Counted from the first letter of the stretch, positions 37,317 through 51,691 are shown. The stretch is 64,000 nt of DNA from Tetranychus cinnabarinus (GCA_022266195.1 WHVY01000001.1:15252001-15316000); one strand, 5' to 3'. Program-made: numbers and translations. Notes: generated by a model from the letters alone, not told the origin.

Positions 37317-40300
37317 ATGGATAAATCAACTCAATTAACATCAACAATCATATTAAACTCCAATCTGGTAACACCAGCAACAGCAAGTCCGTTAACCAGA
37401 TTAACAATGACAACAACACTGGCAACATCAGTAAACCCAAGTCCAACCAATTCATCAAGCACAATGACCACAACTCCAGTGACAACCTTTGATGAACTTT
37501 ATGGAGCCTTTGCTGGTTCACCTGGAGATGAAATTTCCTCTGAATCTCTTTCATCTTACAGTCAAGAGTTTAAAACTCAATACCGGGAATACCTTAAAAT
37601 TGAAATAATCATACTTTACACACTCCTCATCTCTGGCAGTTTAACCAATCTGTTTGCCCTTTTCCAGATTGCCTTTAAAAATCACCACAAAACTGGTTCC
37701 AATATACTTTTATTAAACCTTGTCATTGTTGACCTGTTTGTCGTCCTGTTTACCATTTTCCCACAAATACTTTGGTGCCAATCAATCTCATGGGAAGTCG
37801 GACAAATAGCGTGTAAACTGTACCAAACACTGCGCAATTTTAGCCTTTTCTCGTCCTCCTTTATGGTCATCTGTATAAGCTACAATCGCTATTATCTACT
37901 CAAAGAGCCTCACATTTTTCAAAAGGAGAAACAAAGGGCTTACCGAATGCTCAAAATCACCTACATTTCATCATTTCTGCTCAGTATTCCTCAGGTATGT
38001 ATTTTAATTTCAATCAAATTTCAGTTTCAATCCTTACAATGTCTAGACAGTTACGTAATCATAGTTTTACCTGAATTTTATTTCCAATTTCACTCTCTCA
38101 ATGTAAACATCAAACAATGATTAACCAATCTGGCTCATAGCCATTCAACTACATTTCATATTCAATCCAAGCTACAATATTAAAACTGTAAAGCTTCAAA
38201 TTTTACCGAATCTTGAAGCAACTCCAACAATTGGTTCACTGTTACAACAAAAATTAATAACTGCCAACAAGAAGATGAACGATCAAAGAGTAATATTTCA
38301 AAGACTATTTGTTGCTCAGCAATGAAGATGATCTAAAATATCAGAAAGTTGCCTTCATTACCATAAAGATTATTGAATAATATTAACATAAAGACTTAAG
38401 AATCAAATAGTTCCTTTGATGGACAAAAATCAGAAAGATTATCAAAACTATTATCCCAAGCCTCCCAACAATCAAACCTAAAACTTGATCAAACATTAAC
38501 TTTATACAATTGGAAATGGCTTGAAATTAGTTTTTGACTATTTCTTGGATAAGTCCCACTCTGGAAGTTTTATAACATGTTTTAAAATATTTACTGCAAA
38601 TTTGAATTGCTTTTTCTAATTTAATTAAGAGCATTACTCAATATTATTACTGAATTCATAGTAAATTTAATTAAAATTAGATACATTTACATTTGATTGC
38701 TCAAAAAATCGTCAATTTCCAAACATTTATGTTTTCATGGAAAGTAAATTAATGCCGAATGAATAATATCTTTTCAATATATTCTTAGCATTTTATGTAT
38801 TAACTCGTGGAGTTTCAATTAATTTTTGTTAATCAAACTCGCATTCAATCGAAATGTTAATTGAAAAATTAATCTTTTCATGAAGTTATAAGGTTTTTAC
38901 ACCAAAATTAGATTCTCAATTAACTATGAATTTACAAGTGTTTCAATGTTAATCCTTTTCCTTTGCGATATTTGATCTCAATTGCAATTAAAACTTGTTT
39001 AATAATTAATTTTGCTTCTGCACAAAGGTTTCCAATTTATCAAATTAAAATCTCAAGAGTTTTGTTACCGGAAAACCATTTTTAAAAGTAAATTCAACAA
39101 TCATTATTTTTAATTGCTCTTAAACGGTTAAACAACAAGTTGCTGGCAAAACTCATTTTTCAATGTTAAACTTGATTTGACATTTTGCCTGACAAAAGTT
39201 TGAGGCTTTTTAGTTGTGATCAGTAGATTACCGAATGACTATTCAAAACGATTTCAAGCAAAGTGATGGAACAACAATCAAAAGTGATTTCAATTGTTGT
39301 ACATTCAATTTACTTTTACATCAAAATCAGTTAATCAATAGCTTTTCAAGTGCATTCACTGAGCTTCTTCCTACGTAATTTTCATCTTCACTTTAAATTG
39401 TGCATCAAATTGCACCAAATTGTTGAGAGTTGAACGAATTGAATATAGCACTAAGTTTGGGGTTAAATCAAATCAAACTATTTCAACTTGTTTGAGTATT
39501 TTAATTTTGATAGTTTAGATTGTAAAATACTGTCAAAAGTCCATTACTAGAAAGTAAATACAAATAGCTGAGAAATACAAATTAGTCTTGATCCAAGTGA
39601 TTGATTTTCTGGTTGATTCTATTCAGTGTTAGATTTTGTCGAATTGAGTAAGTTAACTACGACAAGAATATTTAAGATGATTAGAGAATCTGATATAAGC
39701 CTTCATTCATCGTCAATTTTCATCATAACTTTTTTCCTGAAACTGGTGTTGAAAAGACTTGACACCTTCATAGTTTTATCCTAATTGATTAGGAGTGAAA
39801 ATAAGGAAGAAATTCAGAAGCTTTAAGTTTCAAGTAAAAAGTTGTGTCTTGCTTGGTTTGTAGGGATGTGGAAATAGATTAGATTGATGTAAACGAAAAA
39901 CTTCTCTGATCAGTAGTTTTCGAGAAAATTGCGTCTAAAGTTTAAACTTCGAACGCTTTTTGTACAGTTACGGCGCAGAGATGTGCCCAGCAATTTGATA
40001 CCCTTAATGTAATTTTTAACGACAAACCAGAAAACGCAATTGATTTGGAAAATTAAGTTTCACTTTTTTGTACAAATGGATAACTTCGATTTTGAGTTAA
40101 AGGTCTCTTTTCGAGTGATGGTGGCAATAAGAAGGTTGAAACTTGTTTACCTTCAACAGAAAGCACTGGCCAACCTCACCGACTGAATAATCCTTTAGAT
40201 TTATCACTGATGCCTTCGATTTCGAACAATAACATCGAAAGTTTGAACCTCGATAAGTCAATAAATACATGAGCTATCAACATAATTCCTTCACCAAATA

Positions 40301-43300
40301 TCATTTATTGCAATGTTCATGTTATAGCAAAAGAAAAAATCACCATTACCACAAAATCGCTCAAGAAAATCGAGTTTCTAATGCAATAGATTGCTTTTGT
40401 TGTCAATTGAATGCTTAAAATGCTTCTTTGAGGTAAATTGCAACTCTTTTGCTTCATTCTCATTATGAGCTAAAACTATTTGCGTTTGTACTAAAGTTGG
40501 ATCCAAATTTTTTTATTATTCATCGGTGTTATATTATAGCACTTGCAATATGACATTTTAATCCAAGCATTGTGTCGATGGCTCTTGTACTTATTGAGTT
40601 TTCGAGGTACAAAGTTTCGATGTTATTGTCCAAAATCGAAGGAACCAGAGATAAATCGAGAAGAATTTTTAATTTGTGAGGTTGGCCAGTCAATTCTGTT
40701 GGCGAAAAACAAGTTTCAACCTTCTAAATGCTACCATCGCGCTGAACGGGTGCTTTAACTTAAAATCGAAGTTATCCGTTTGTACAAAAAATTGAAAATT
40801 TATTTTCCAAAGTGAATCCATTTTCTGGTTTAACATGAAAAGTTATATTAAACACATCAATTTGAGGGAAATATCTGCTTTCATAACTGCACAATAAGCG
40901 ATCGAAGTTTCAACTTAAGACGCGATTTTATCGACAACTATAGCTCAGAGAACCCAATTCTTGGATTAAAATGTCATATTGCAAGTGCTATAATATAACA
41001 CCGATGAATAATAAAAAAATTTGGATCCAACTTTAGTACAAACGCAAATAGTTTTAGCTCATAATGAGAATGAAGCAAAAGAGTTGCAATTTACCTCAAA
41101 GAAGCATTTTAAGCATTCAATTGACAACAAAAGCAATCTATTGCATTAGAAACTCGATTTTCTTGAGCGATTTTGTGGTAATGGTGATTTTTTCTTTTGC
41201 TATAACATGAACATTGCAATAAATGATATTTGGTGAAGGAATTATGTTGATAGCTCATGTATTTATTGACTTATCGAGGTTCAAACTTTCGATGTTATTG
41301 TTCGAAATCGAAGGCATCAGTGATAAATCTAAAGGATTATTCAGTCGGTGAGGTTGGCCAGTGCTTTCTGTTGAAGGTAAACAAGTTTCAACCTTCTTAT
41401 TGCCACCATCACTCGAAAAGAGACCTTTAACTCAAAATCGAAGTTATCCATTTGTACAAAAAAGTGAAACTTAATTTTCCAAATCAATTGCGTTTTCTGG
41501 TTTGTCGTTAAAAATTACATTAAGGGTATCAATTTGCTGGGCACATCTCTGCGCCGTAACTGTACAAAAAGCGTTCGAAGTTTAAACTTTAGACGCAATT
41601 TTCTCGAAAACTACTGATCAGAGAAGTTTTTCGTTTACATCAATCTAATCTATTTCCACATCCCTACAAACCAAGCAAGTCTCAACTTTCCTTTCGAAAG
41701 TTAAAGCTTTGCATTTCCATCTTCGATCCTCTGAAAACTTTTGATAGTATCTAACGATTTACTTACAATTGTTAGTAATTAATTTTGTTAACCATTTTCT
41801 CCGACAAACCCTATTTGTGTTTAATAATTTACAGAAATTTCAGGTCCCTTCATTTGAATTGGTCAAGAACGTAGTCATTTCCCAGTTTTCCCAGTGTTCC
41901 CTGGAAATTTCGTGAAAAATGATCTTTTTGTAAACCTTATTCATAATTTGCAATCTCAACTTTTTGATGCTGTCTTCAAGTCTAGACTCATTCAACTTGC
42001 GAAAGACTTGTCCAGACTTGGACTATCATATTTAACAAAAGTATCCAATTTCATGAAGAGTGTTTTCAATATTCATTTGAGATTAATTCCATAAACCAAT
42101 TTCTGAACAACTATTGAAATTTACTCTTTCAAGCGAAACTCAGAGCAAGAAAAAATAAAATGATCGGCACAAAGCAAAATGCTCGTTCAACATTCAAATA
42201 TCATTTATAAAGCTTAATTCCCAATGCAGTACTAAGCCTTACTAAACAATCTAAAATTTTAAAGTTTCAATCCAATGATTTGATCATGATTCATTATAAA
42301 TCAAATTACTACAATGTCTAGTCTAACATATAACTATTAATATAATCCGTTTCAAGTAATACATTTATACTTCAAGTACTTAAAGTTCAAAGCATATAAA
42401 TCAAAGAATCGCGTTATTCAAAATTAGATGCAAATTAATTTGACAGCAACTAATCAATCAATTCTACATCATAAGAAAAGTGATAAATACTATTCATAAT
42501 AAATAGATTAACAGCATTTCCATCATCTTCTTAACTCTAAACAATTAAAGACGATCTTGAGTCTTATTGAAAAGTGTATTATTGACTTAAATGTGTCCAA
42601 TTTTCTGGTTAAATCTTCGGTCTTTGCTGAACCAGAAAATCCATTCTCAAAATGTTCCTTCCTAAAGTCACCTACATTTTGTCAATGCTCTTCATTTCTG
42701 GTATTGAGATATTTCCACCAAACTTGATTACTTTCATTAAAGATCTTCCAAAATTCAATCAACAATTCTGAATTTGATCAGTTAATAATAGTATCTTCAT
42801 TGATGTAAATTGAGTAGAAACAGTTTGGAAGCGTTGATGTTATCAAATGAAATAAGATATTCAATACTAAATGTGGAGTCTAAATTAAATGGAAATTGGA
42901 AAAGGAATTAATAAGTTTATTTTCAGGTTTAATAACATGAAACCTGTTGGCTGCCAATATTAGACAATAACATTTACTGAATGATTTTCAAAAGACTGTA
43001 AGAACTTCTTACTAGGAAGGATTCCAAAGCCTTTCAATGAACATAATTAGGTGAAAAATAAGGTTGCAAATTAAATTTTGTCAACATTCAAGTTTTGTTC
43101 AACTATTAAATAGTAAATAGAATTAGAAATGAAAACAAGTTTGATTTAAAGTATTTTACAGCAATTAGTCGAGATTGATTTACAATTTGATTTCTAATGC
43201 ACTATTCTAATTTCTGATTCATTATTCAACATCAACTCAACATCATTCCTGGAAACTGATGTGGAATGAGAAATAAGCGTAAAAAAAGATGAGTTTCCAG

Positions 43301-46300
43301 ATTATTAATAATTCACGATGGAATTGGAAATTGCAAATTTACCTGAATCTTTATATCAACAGATTATTCAACGTCTTGAGTATCTTCATAACCTCATTTG
43401 CCATAAGAAAATGTTGTAAGCATTAATGTTGGATAACAAATTATGAATGTTAATTTGAATCCATTCCGTCTCAACATTCATTTTGTCTGCCAACTGTGAT
43501 TCAAGTTGACAAAAAAGGGTTTAAATTACAATTTTGGGTTCCCATTTTACTTAACCAGAAACTGTGTGAACCAGAAACCCATTGTTTGGTTTTCAATGGA
43601 AGCCAATGTTAGGATAAAAAAACATAAATAATCATTCGTTAAACTGATTTATATCTTAATTATATCAACATTAATATTGATTACGATGTTCAATTGAATC
43701 GCAATTTTGTGTGGATTCAATAAACAGTCTGACCAAGCCTTTAATGTAATTTACTTTTTTTATTATCGTGAATATATTAGAATATTTTGACTTGATTTAT
43801 CAACAAATCTCTCCATCATCATTATACTAAAAGCATTTTCAGCATTTGTTTTCCTCAGCAAATCAGCAGATTCTTTTATTTATACTTTCACCTTTCCTTT
43901 GGCATGTTATTATAGCTTAAAAACATGTACAAAAGCAGTGATACAAGAAGTTGTTTCAAGATTAAACTTTACATTTTCAAGACATTTTAAAGGCAAAACA
44001 TTTTCCTCTGTAAATAACAGGGCTCATCATGTTGACTGCATTATCAAAACACTCAGTAAACCCATGACTTACAGGGAATCCTGTAAGTGTTGAAAGAATG
44101 AGCAAAAAAAAATGATAAAAGAATGGCCAAGAAGTGCGTTCTTCAACAATGCATCAAAAAATGTCTTCAGGTTGAAGTCAATGTCTTTTCAGACTTCATC
44201 TTAAATTGGAAATGACGATAAATATGATCAATAAATTGAACAAGAATTTTCTTTGCCTGAAATTTGATTTGGAATCATTGAACTCCAATGATAATCGGAT
44301 GAAAAAATACAAAACTAAAATGGACTGAAAGGCAATTGTTGACAAGATTAACTGCAAATTAACTTAGCAATTGACTTTAATGTACAATAATGGAGTCAAG
44401 TTATCACATTAATACATTTACTGGTTAATTGTAGTTGCAATAATTTACAAAGTAACATTAACGTTGACTAAATGGTTAATTGTTCAACAATCAATTTCTC
44501 ATTATTACCACTTAATGAACACTTTTAGAGAAACTTGAAGGCTCTTTAGTTAATCAAATTAATCATTTTCCTGATTGATTGACAAGATGAATGCAAGAAA
44601 ATGTTCATTTACCTTTTGATTTACAAAATTTTCATGATCACTCCATGATCAACATTAATCATGTTTTACGCCTTCATTTGCATTGAATTTTGACAAGAAG
44701 AAAAAATGGAAATTTTTGTCATTTATTAAAACGGTAAACTTTACTTCAATCATTTTCGTTGATGAAGTTATTAATATTAATATTAACCTAATAAAATATT
44801 AATTATTGATCCTTAAATGTTTACCTTTATCAAGTTTACTCAACCTTAAATTGAAGGCAAAGTAAAGCTCATCTCGTTGCCTTACAAGTGAAACCTTGTC
44901 AGGTTAAATCTTTGCTCATCAACCTTGGTTAATCGAGTTGATCATTAACCAGAAAACGTTACTTCAAACTTCATGTATAATGTAAGAAGTGATAATAACA
45001 ATAAAGAAGACAATAATGACCATTTAGCTGTGTCCATCATACATTGTGCAAACCTGGTTCTAACCAGAAAAACACTTTTACCTAAATGAAAAGACAATTG
45101 GGTTAAAAGGTAAAGTCTTTTCACTAATTTGTCTAATGAATAGTTGAGACAAGGCAAGATAACATGTTTACAATAATGAAAGCTAAATGTTTCCTTCAAT
45201 CAAAATTGGGTTTTCAAACCCAATTGTTGTTACCTAAAAGTATCACATTCACATTATAAAACATGGAAAAGGAATAAATTGGTAAAATTTGAAGCCAATT
45301 TCAATTCTTTTGTTTCAACTCTACTTTTGAGTCTATAAATTTTGTTTAATCAAATCCACTTTTCTCTTTCATTTGTCTCAACTATCTGTTCAATTGAATG
45401 GCAGGTTAACTGGTAAAACTGGTGCACAGCTTGAAGGTCCATTATTTATGTCCATCCTTTATACTTTTGCCATGCAATAACAAGAAAGGGTCAAAAGTTA
45501 AACTTATTACATTGCTAAGCCATCATCTGAATCAACGATAAACGATTCTGATGAACAATGGAAGAAGAAAGAAGATGAAAAAAAAGGTTAAAAGTACAGT
45601 AATACCACAAAAAGTCTATTCAAGTGTCAATATCACAAGTTACTTAAGACAAATGGGATTCTTGTTCACATTCCCATTGCTGGGAAGGAAAAGCAAAAAT
45701 CCAAATGTTTATCAATCCTGATAATCAATCTGTTGAACATGAAATGTTTATTGACTTTCCCTGAAAAGAGCAGCAATAAAAAGGTAAAAATGAAAATTAA
45801 CTCGTTTCCAACTTGCAAATTGAATGATGAAAAAGCTGTTGTTTTCAAATAATTGATTTATTAAAAAATAATTGTACAAAATGGCATAAAAAGTGTAACC
45901 AGAACACAGTAAAAAGATGAACTAAAACAGCAAAATATTCAATCTTTTCATCATTACTATCTTTATTATTTACACTTGAATTGTTTGCGAGTTTTGCCGA
46001 GTTTACATTTAATATCATTTATTGCCTTTTTACACTCAAATTTCATTTTTCATTATTACTTTTGCTATTGTGCTTTTAATGATATTTTTCATTCCTTTTG
46101 CTTTTGCCTCTTCTCGATTAATTATTAAGATTGAATGTTCATCTTTTCGCTGAACAAAAGCAGTTTGGTTAAACAATTGCCTTGGAATTGATGATATTTT
46201 TACTGCTGATTTGCTTTGGGAGTCAATCAAAGATGAACTTTTATACTGACAATTTTACCTTCAATCCATCTAATTAGTTGATACAAAAATTGTTTATTCA

Positions 46301-49300
46301 CTTGTCTGTAAATATTTAACAAATGAAGGAATCGAGTAAAGCTCATTAAAGCACCTTATTATACTTGAATTGTTATTCAATTTGCTTTTTTCACCTTCCA
46401 TCCTTTAACATTATTTTTGGTGAATAATGGATTGTGTGTTGATTGCAATTTAAAAATAACTAATCACTTTAAAAGATTCATCTTTAATGAGCTCATCTTG
46501 GTTGAACACATTTAACCATCAATCCAATTAACTTACCGGAAAAAAATTTAATGCTTTCATAAACAATTAGATTAAAGATGAAATTTGAATAAAATTTAAT
46601 AACTTCAAGTGAAACAAAAACAATAATTCAGTCAAGTTGACCATTTCAGTTAACTCAACCTGACAACTATTGAAGTAAAACAACCTAAAAAGATTGAATA
46701 TTTAGGTTTAACCAGTTGTTCAAATAATGGTCAAAGACAATGAAAGATGAAACTGAAATTTGGGTTCAATATTTTGCCTTTTCTGGTTAACTCTTGTTTT
46801 CTGGTTTACAGTTCATCATTTATAAAGTTCAACCTCAACCCGATCACAAATTCAACCAGTGTGTTGGCTTCACTTTTTTCACTTCGCAATGGCAACTGCG
46901 AGCTTACAACTTTTACACTTTACTGGGAATGTATCTCATACCTTTACAGTTGATTATATTACTTTATTCAAAAATAATTGCCTCTCTTAACCTGGATAAA
47001 TATGTTGTAGGTAAGTTAACCTTTACATTTATTTCAACATTTAGACTCATTGTATCATGTGTTTAAATCTGGAACCGAAAAGTGTTTTTTCATCTTGAAA
47101 AAGGGTAAAATGGTTAAACAACATTGTTTTACTATTTATTTATTAAATGAACAGAAAATATTACAGCTGAAAAAAAACATTGTAACTCTTATACCAGAGC
47201 AATGTTATTCATTATGAATTAGTCTAAGGCTGTTTTTCTCACCTCCATTTGATAAACTGCAACAAAATAATCTGTTTAACATGAAATTTGTATAAATTTT
47301 TCGTCTGCTTTATGAAATAAATATTCAGTTATCTTTGTATAACTTCATGTTGTACTGCAAGCCCACGGTCATGTTGGAAGGAAAGAAAATGTTGAAAAGT
47401 TATATTTTTTTCTCGTCTTTACCTTTTCAATATTCATGAAGGTTCTTGATGATACTGATTATTATCTTGATGCAGATGATTGTGATTATGTTGCACTTTT
47501 ATCACATTGAAATGAGGTTACAAGAAGGATAAATGTTAACACTTTTATACTCTTTTTGTTTATCGTTTTACTTTTGTATCAATCATTTCCCTGAAGCAAT
47601 TCAATCTCTTCCATCTCATGATGAAACTCTGCTCTATTTATTGCCTTAATTTATACCTGAGACTTTGTCTCTCAGTAAATTAATTTGATTTACATAATAA
47701 CCTTGTAATACATTGAAAATGTCTGCCTTTTGGGTTAACCTTTTCTTCATTTTCCCTCATTTTACATCTTTTTTGCTATTCAATTTTGATCCTTCATTTT
47801 CCTTTACAAGTGATTTATGATTTTGATTTATGACAAATTTTATTAATTTTTATTGATTTTACCTTACAAAATTAGCTATTAATATTCAATAAATTTTGTC
47901 TCCTTTGAAGTCTTTCAGGTTAATCTTGGAGTTAAACACTCCAAGTTGAATTTTCATTTGATGAGATTCACTTGAATGTAAGCTTTCATTGAGTCGAGCT
48001 TTTAGCTTTTCATTTTGATTCAACTTCAACTTTTATTGGCATTTAATTATTCAAAATCAATCTTTTACAATCTAAATGTTTGTTTTTTGTCTGACAAGAA
48101 AGTTCATTTGATCAGCAAATAACTTGGGGATTTTGTTGGTTATATTGTAACATTTGAACCTCATTTCTTTGGCTGGAAAACATTGAAAAGTAATTTAGTT
48201 CAATCTTTATAATCAACAGTCTGCAATCGTTCAATCTTTCAATATATTTTACGAAAACTGTTTATTTATTTATTTAGTTATTTAACCCTGAAGCCATTGA
48301 ATTTACTAGATTTGTCAAAAGTCAGAATGAATGCGATTTGCTTTATTCAAAGGTGCTTTAGTCTACAATGTTGTTTACATCGTTTTCAGTTTTGTATAAC
48401 AAATTGTTGGACAGTTCAATTATACAAGTTTAAGATGAGCTTGATTGGACTTTTTGTAAATAAATACTGGCCTTTGATTGCAACAATTGAAATAAAGTGA
48501 TACATTGGATTGACAGGGAATAATGACCAATGTTACTTTATTTGGTCAATTTGGAGTTTATTTATAGCTTCACTTTGGATTGTCAGTGTTTTCATGTTAA
48601 CAAGTTTATCAATTTATTCAAATTAATCTAAAGGTGTTTTATTAATAGTTAGCTTAATTTGAGTAGGTTGGAGATATAAATAGGCTGAGATGTAAGGTAA
48701 GAATCAGGTGTAATCAATTCAATTGGGACTTGAAATGGACCCTGGCAAAGAGTAATAGAGTTATACTCTTTGGACCCTGGTCAAATGAAAATAAACTTAA
48801 TGAAAGGTGACAAACGTTCAAAATGTAAATTTTAATGACACCTCAAAAGATCACATCAAAAGGCTGTATCCAGTAACGTATGGAGCATTTGGAACTGATC
48901 TGAATCTTGTTTGACGGAACTTTTGATAACATTTTTCATAAAATTAAGTTTAATTTCAATTTGATGAGCGTCAATTTTTGGTGACAGAGACCCCTTTGGC
49001 TGCATTTGTAAATTAATCTCATATGATTCAACAGTTTCCTTGGCTTCAAAGACTGTTGGTTTATTTAAATGAATTGTTAAATTTTATTGTGATTTTTTAA
49101 TAAATTAATCGAGATTTTGTAAATTTGAGGTTTAGAAAGTTCCAGTGTTTATTAAAATGGGATAATGGTTTAAGTGTTAATATAAATTTTTAATGGTAAG
49201 CTTGTTTGACTTTTTATAATTTTGTATTTTTTATCTTCTTTTGTTTCTGTTTGTCTTTTAGCGCGAATGAGCAAGTCTGCTTCAAGCGAGGAACGTCTTT

Positions 49301-49665
49301 CACAAAAAACAAATTGTATGCTCAAAACTAAACGCAAAGCAATTAGTACCTTTCTCGCAGTTACAATATCATTTACAGTTTGTTGGACTCCGTACGCCTT
49401 TATTGTCCTCTGGCAAGTGTTCAGTGGTCAAGATGAGATAATCAATCCCGTTTTTACCAGTTTAATGTACATGTTTGCTCTACTCTCATGTACTCTTAAC
49501 CCCATTGTTAATAGCAGCCATCTTTATCGTGTGCTCTTCTGCTGTAAAAGATCTGGTTCCTCGTGTCAAATGGTGAACCGTTTAAGGCCGTTACGGGGTC
49601 GTGCTAATGGATCTGATTTAAAGCCAATCAACTGCTCAAATGATAAAGCCAACATACTGAAATAG
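37317..49665 (+). CDS. Class A neuropeptide GPCR, AKH/GnRH/corazonin-receptor type
   Basis: A seven-helix G-protein-coupled receptor. Exons 37317-37994, 46812-47010 and 49262-49665 join in frame to 426 aa, across introns of 8.8 and 2.25 kb. A Thr/Ser-rich extracellular N-terminus of about 85 residues is followed by TM1-TM4 in exon 1. ECL2 with its conserved Cys (NQCVGF) and TM5 (GMYLIPLQLI) are in exon 2, and TM6 (FTVCWTPY) and TM7 in exon 3. ECL2 and TM5/TM6 context fits the adipokinetic hormone/GnRH/corazonin receptor superfamily; the exact ligand cannot be read. Several anchor positions are altered: DRY reads NRY, NPxxY reads NPIVN, the TM1 GN reads GS and the TM4 Trp position is Tyr. The ORF is nevertheless intact. 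Confidence 0.78.
39848..40567. repeat. Left arm of a 720-bp inverted repeat
   Basis: The reverse complement of this segment matches 40960-41679 base for base at nearly every position checked. Coordinates sum to 81527 at the outer, middle and inner points I checked, so the arms appear free of indels; one substitution was seen (CAATTTG against its counterpart near 39990/41532). Weaker similarity continues about 30 bases outward on both sides. It lies wholly within intron 1 of the GPCR gene. Confidence 0.9.
40568..40959. repeat. Spacer holding a third, diverged copy of the arm sequence
   Basis: The 392-bp loop between the arms is not unique sequence. It resembles the outer part of the right arm (about 41250-41679) in direct orientation, with many substitutions; for example AATCGAAGTTATCC and GAGGTTGGCCAGT are shared. 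The array is therefore A(inverted)-S(inverted)-A'-S-A, where S is the inner part of each arm. A 71-codon ORF across it has no domain. Confidence 0.75.
40960..41679. repeat. Right arm of a 720-bp inverted repeat
   Basis: Partner of 39848-40567. No transposase ORF, no clear target-site duplication and no simple terminal motif is visible, so it is not assigned to a known foldback or MITE family. Confidence 0.9.
47011..49261 (+). other. Second intron of the GPCR
   Basis: Donor G|GTAAGT at 47011, acceptor CTTTTAG at 49261; the split codon joins as Ala. No element is recognised inside; short ORFs (e.g. 48297-48500) lack domains. Confidence 0.7.
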
Positions 49666-51691
49666 TACCAAAGCTTCAAACCTGAACCACTCGACCAAAC
49701 AAACCAAAGAATTAACAATCCGATAGACTGCCGTTTGGAATGGATTGCAAGCACATAGCATCATTGGTGGATCAATGATTGTGAAAAATAGTACAATCAT
49801 AATGAAATTCTGATTCTTGTTGGTAACTCAATCATTTTCACTATGCTGTTTACATTTGTTAGTGTAAAATGTGAGTTGATTCCTTCATTTCTAGTTGAGT
49901 ATGTTGCCTCACATTTAAAAGCCCTATAAAACAACTAACTTGAAACCATGTCCACTGAGTCCAGTTGAAATACTTATTGTAAGTTTTGAGGTATATGAGA
50001 AGCTGCAGACTCTATTTAATAAGACCAAAAATTATTTTTCTCATCCTTCTTCTGTGTATGTTGCAAATTATTTTTCAAGTGTAACTTAATGTCATCATTA
50101 ATGTTTGAAAATTAATAAAAAAACTGAATAATTACGTTTACTAATCCACAATCCTCATTTAACTCGGAAAAATTAATAAATGACACCAACACAAGTTGAA
50201 TGGCTGTTTTGTCAACACTTGATTATTGATTTGGCAAGTTGAGATGAATTAGATTTAGGTGTGATTGATTCAATTGAAAATTTGTTTCTCAACCATGCAG
50301 ACCAAATTTAGACATAGATTAACAATCTCTATTGATTTCATTGCATCTCAATCCATTGAACTCTTAATGATTATCCAATCATTCTGTTCTTTTTTTCACT
50401 CCAAAAAACAAAATACATAGTAAGGAGTAAATATTTGAAAGCGAATCCAAAGCCAATAAGATAAACTTATAAAGTTTTCTCCTTCCTTTTCTTCATTAAA
50501 AGCAATTATACAATTTATATCGGGCTCATTCTCAATTTCTGAACTTCCAATGAACTTTAAGGAATAAGGGAAATAATATATAATTGAATTCCTTATGTAT
50601 TAGAAAGGTTAAAGTGGAATCAGTTGAAATTGGTATAAAACTGTCAAAGAATTCCAATACAATTCAAGCTCTGAATCAGACTGCACTGTAATTTCTTTTT
50701 TTATATTATCCTTGCGTTCATTGTTATCATAGCAGGATGTGAATTGAACTATACACTTGAATAAAATCATCTCATTAACTCTTTTGTCAAAGGCAGAAAA
50801 TTATACCATAAAAACGAAGCATATCCATTAAAATTACAAGTTGAACGCAGTCGGGAACACATTTTGCTGAAAAAAATATTTTAGATAGTAATTAGTCTTT
50901 TGATATAACAAGTTACTTGTTGCTTATGATCTAAACTAGTAGAAAATGAATTTACTTACGTCCTAATTAAGAATAACGATGAAAACATTATTGTTATTGA
51001 TGATGGAAACACTGAATTGTAACAAAAAATTTACATTGAGCAAGCTAATCTTTAATACAGCTGATAGTGCCTCACATTAAGCATGTTACAGTTGTAGTTG
51101 AAGCGCCATTTTTAATTATCAATCAATAAACTGTTGAAAGGTTTATTATGTATGCGTTTGATCCCTGGAAATGCTTCGATTAACCCTAATTTAACATCTA
51201 TTTAACAAACAATTATACTCCAAGTGGTTGCTCATTTTAATAACCGTTGATAAAATATATAAATACCTATTAGATAGGTTATAATTTTTTGTCTGCAATG
51301 AATTGATAAGCCTGAAAAGAGTTCTGTTGAATACCTTTCTAAATGTTGCCAATAATACAGTCCATGGTGAATCCATCCATTAACTGTAAATAGGATATGA
51401 AATAGATTATGATTAGCCTTTCTAAGTTACAAATCAAGTGTATTAAGATAATTTTGTTACCTTAACACAGCAAGCTTCATCATCTTACCTCGAACCTTTC
51501 AACTTCAATGCCATACATATCAATGAACCAAATATATTTATTGATCAGCATGAAGATGACCGTTTGATTAGCATTATTCAGTTGAAAGAAGGAATGAATG
51601 AAAATACAAATTCACCAGATTCTTCATGGATCAAATATCTTATAACAATATCCAGAAGCCTAATAATAATAATGATATGTTGATCCCAAAA
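49666..51691. other. Intergenic between the GPCR and the Copia element
   Basis: GPCR 3' UTR followed by AT-rich sequence. No gene or repeat recognised. Confidence 0.5.

Larger units (their letters stand above)
37995..46811 (+). other. Large first intron of the GPCR
   Basis: Donor CAG|GTATGT at 37995 and acceptor TTTACAG ending at 46811. It is far larger than any other intron here. It contains the 39848-41679 inverted-repeat structure; the rest is AT-rich with only short, domain-free ORFs. A hidden gene cannot be excluded but none is supported. Confidence 0.7.

Noticed and set aside
39848..41679. Calling the inverted repeat a DNA transposon or MITE
   Set aside because: No transposase, no obvious target duplication and no typical short terminal repeats; arms are far longer than in MITEs.
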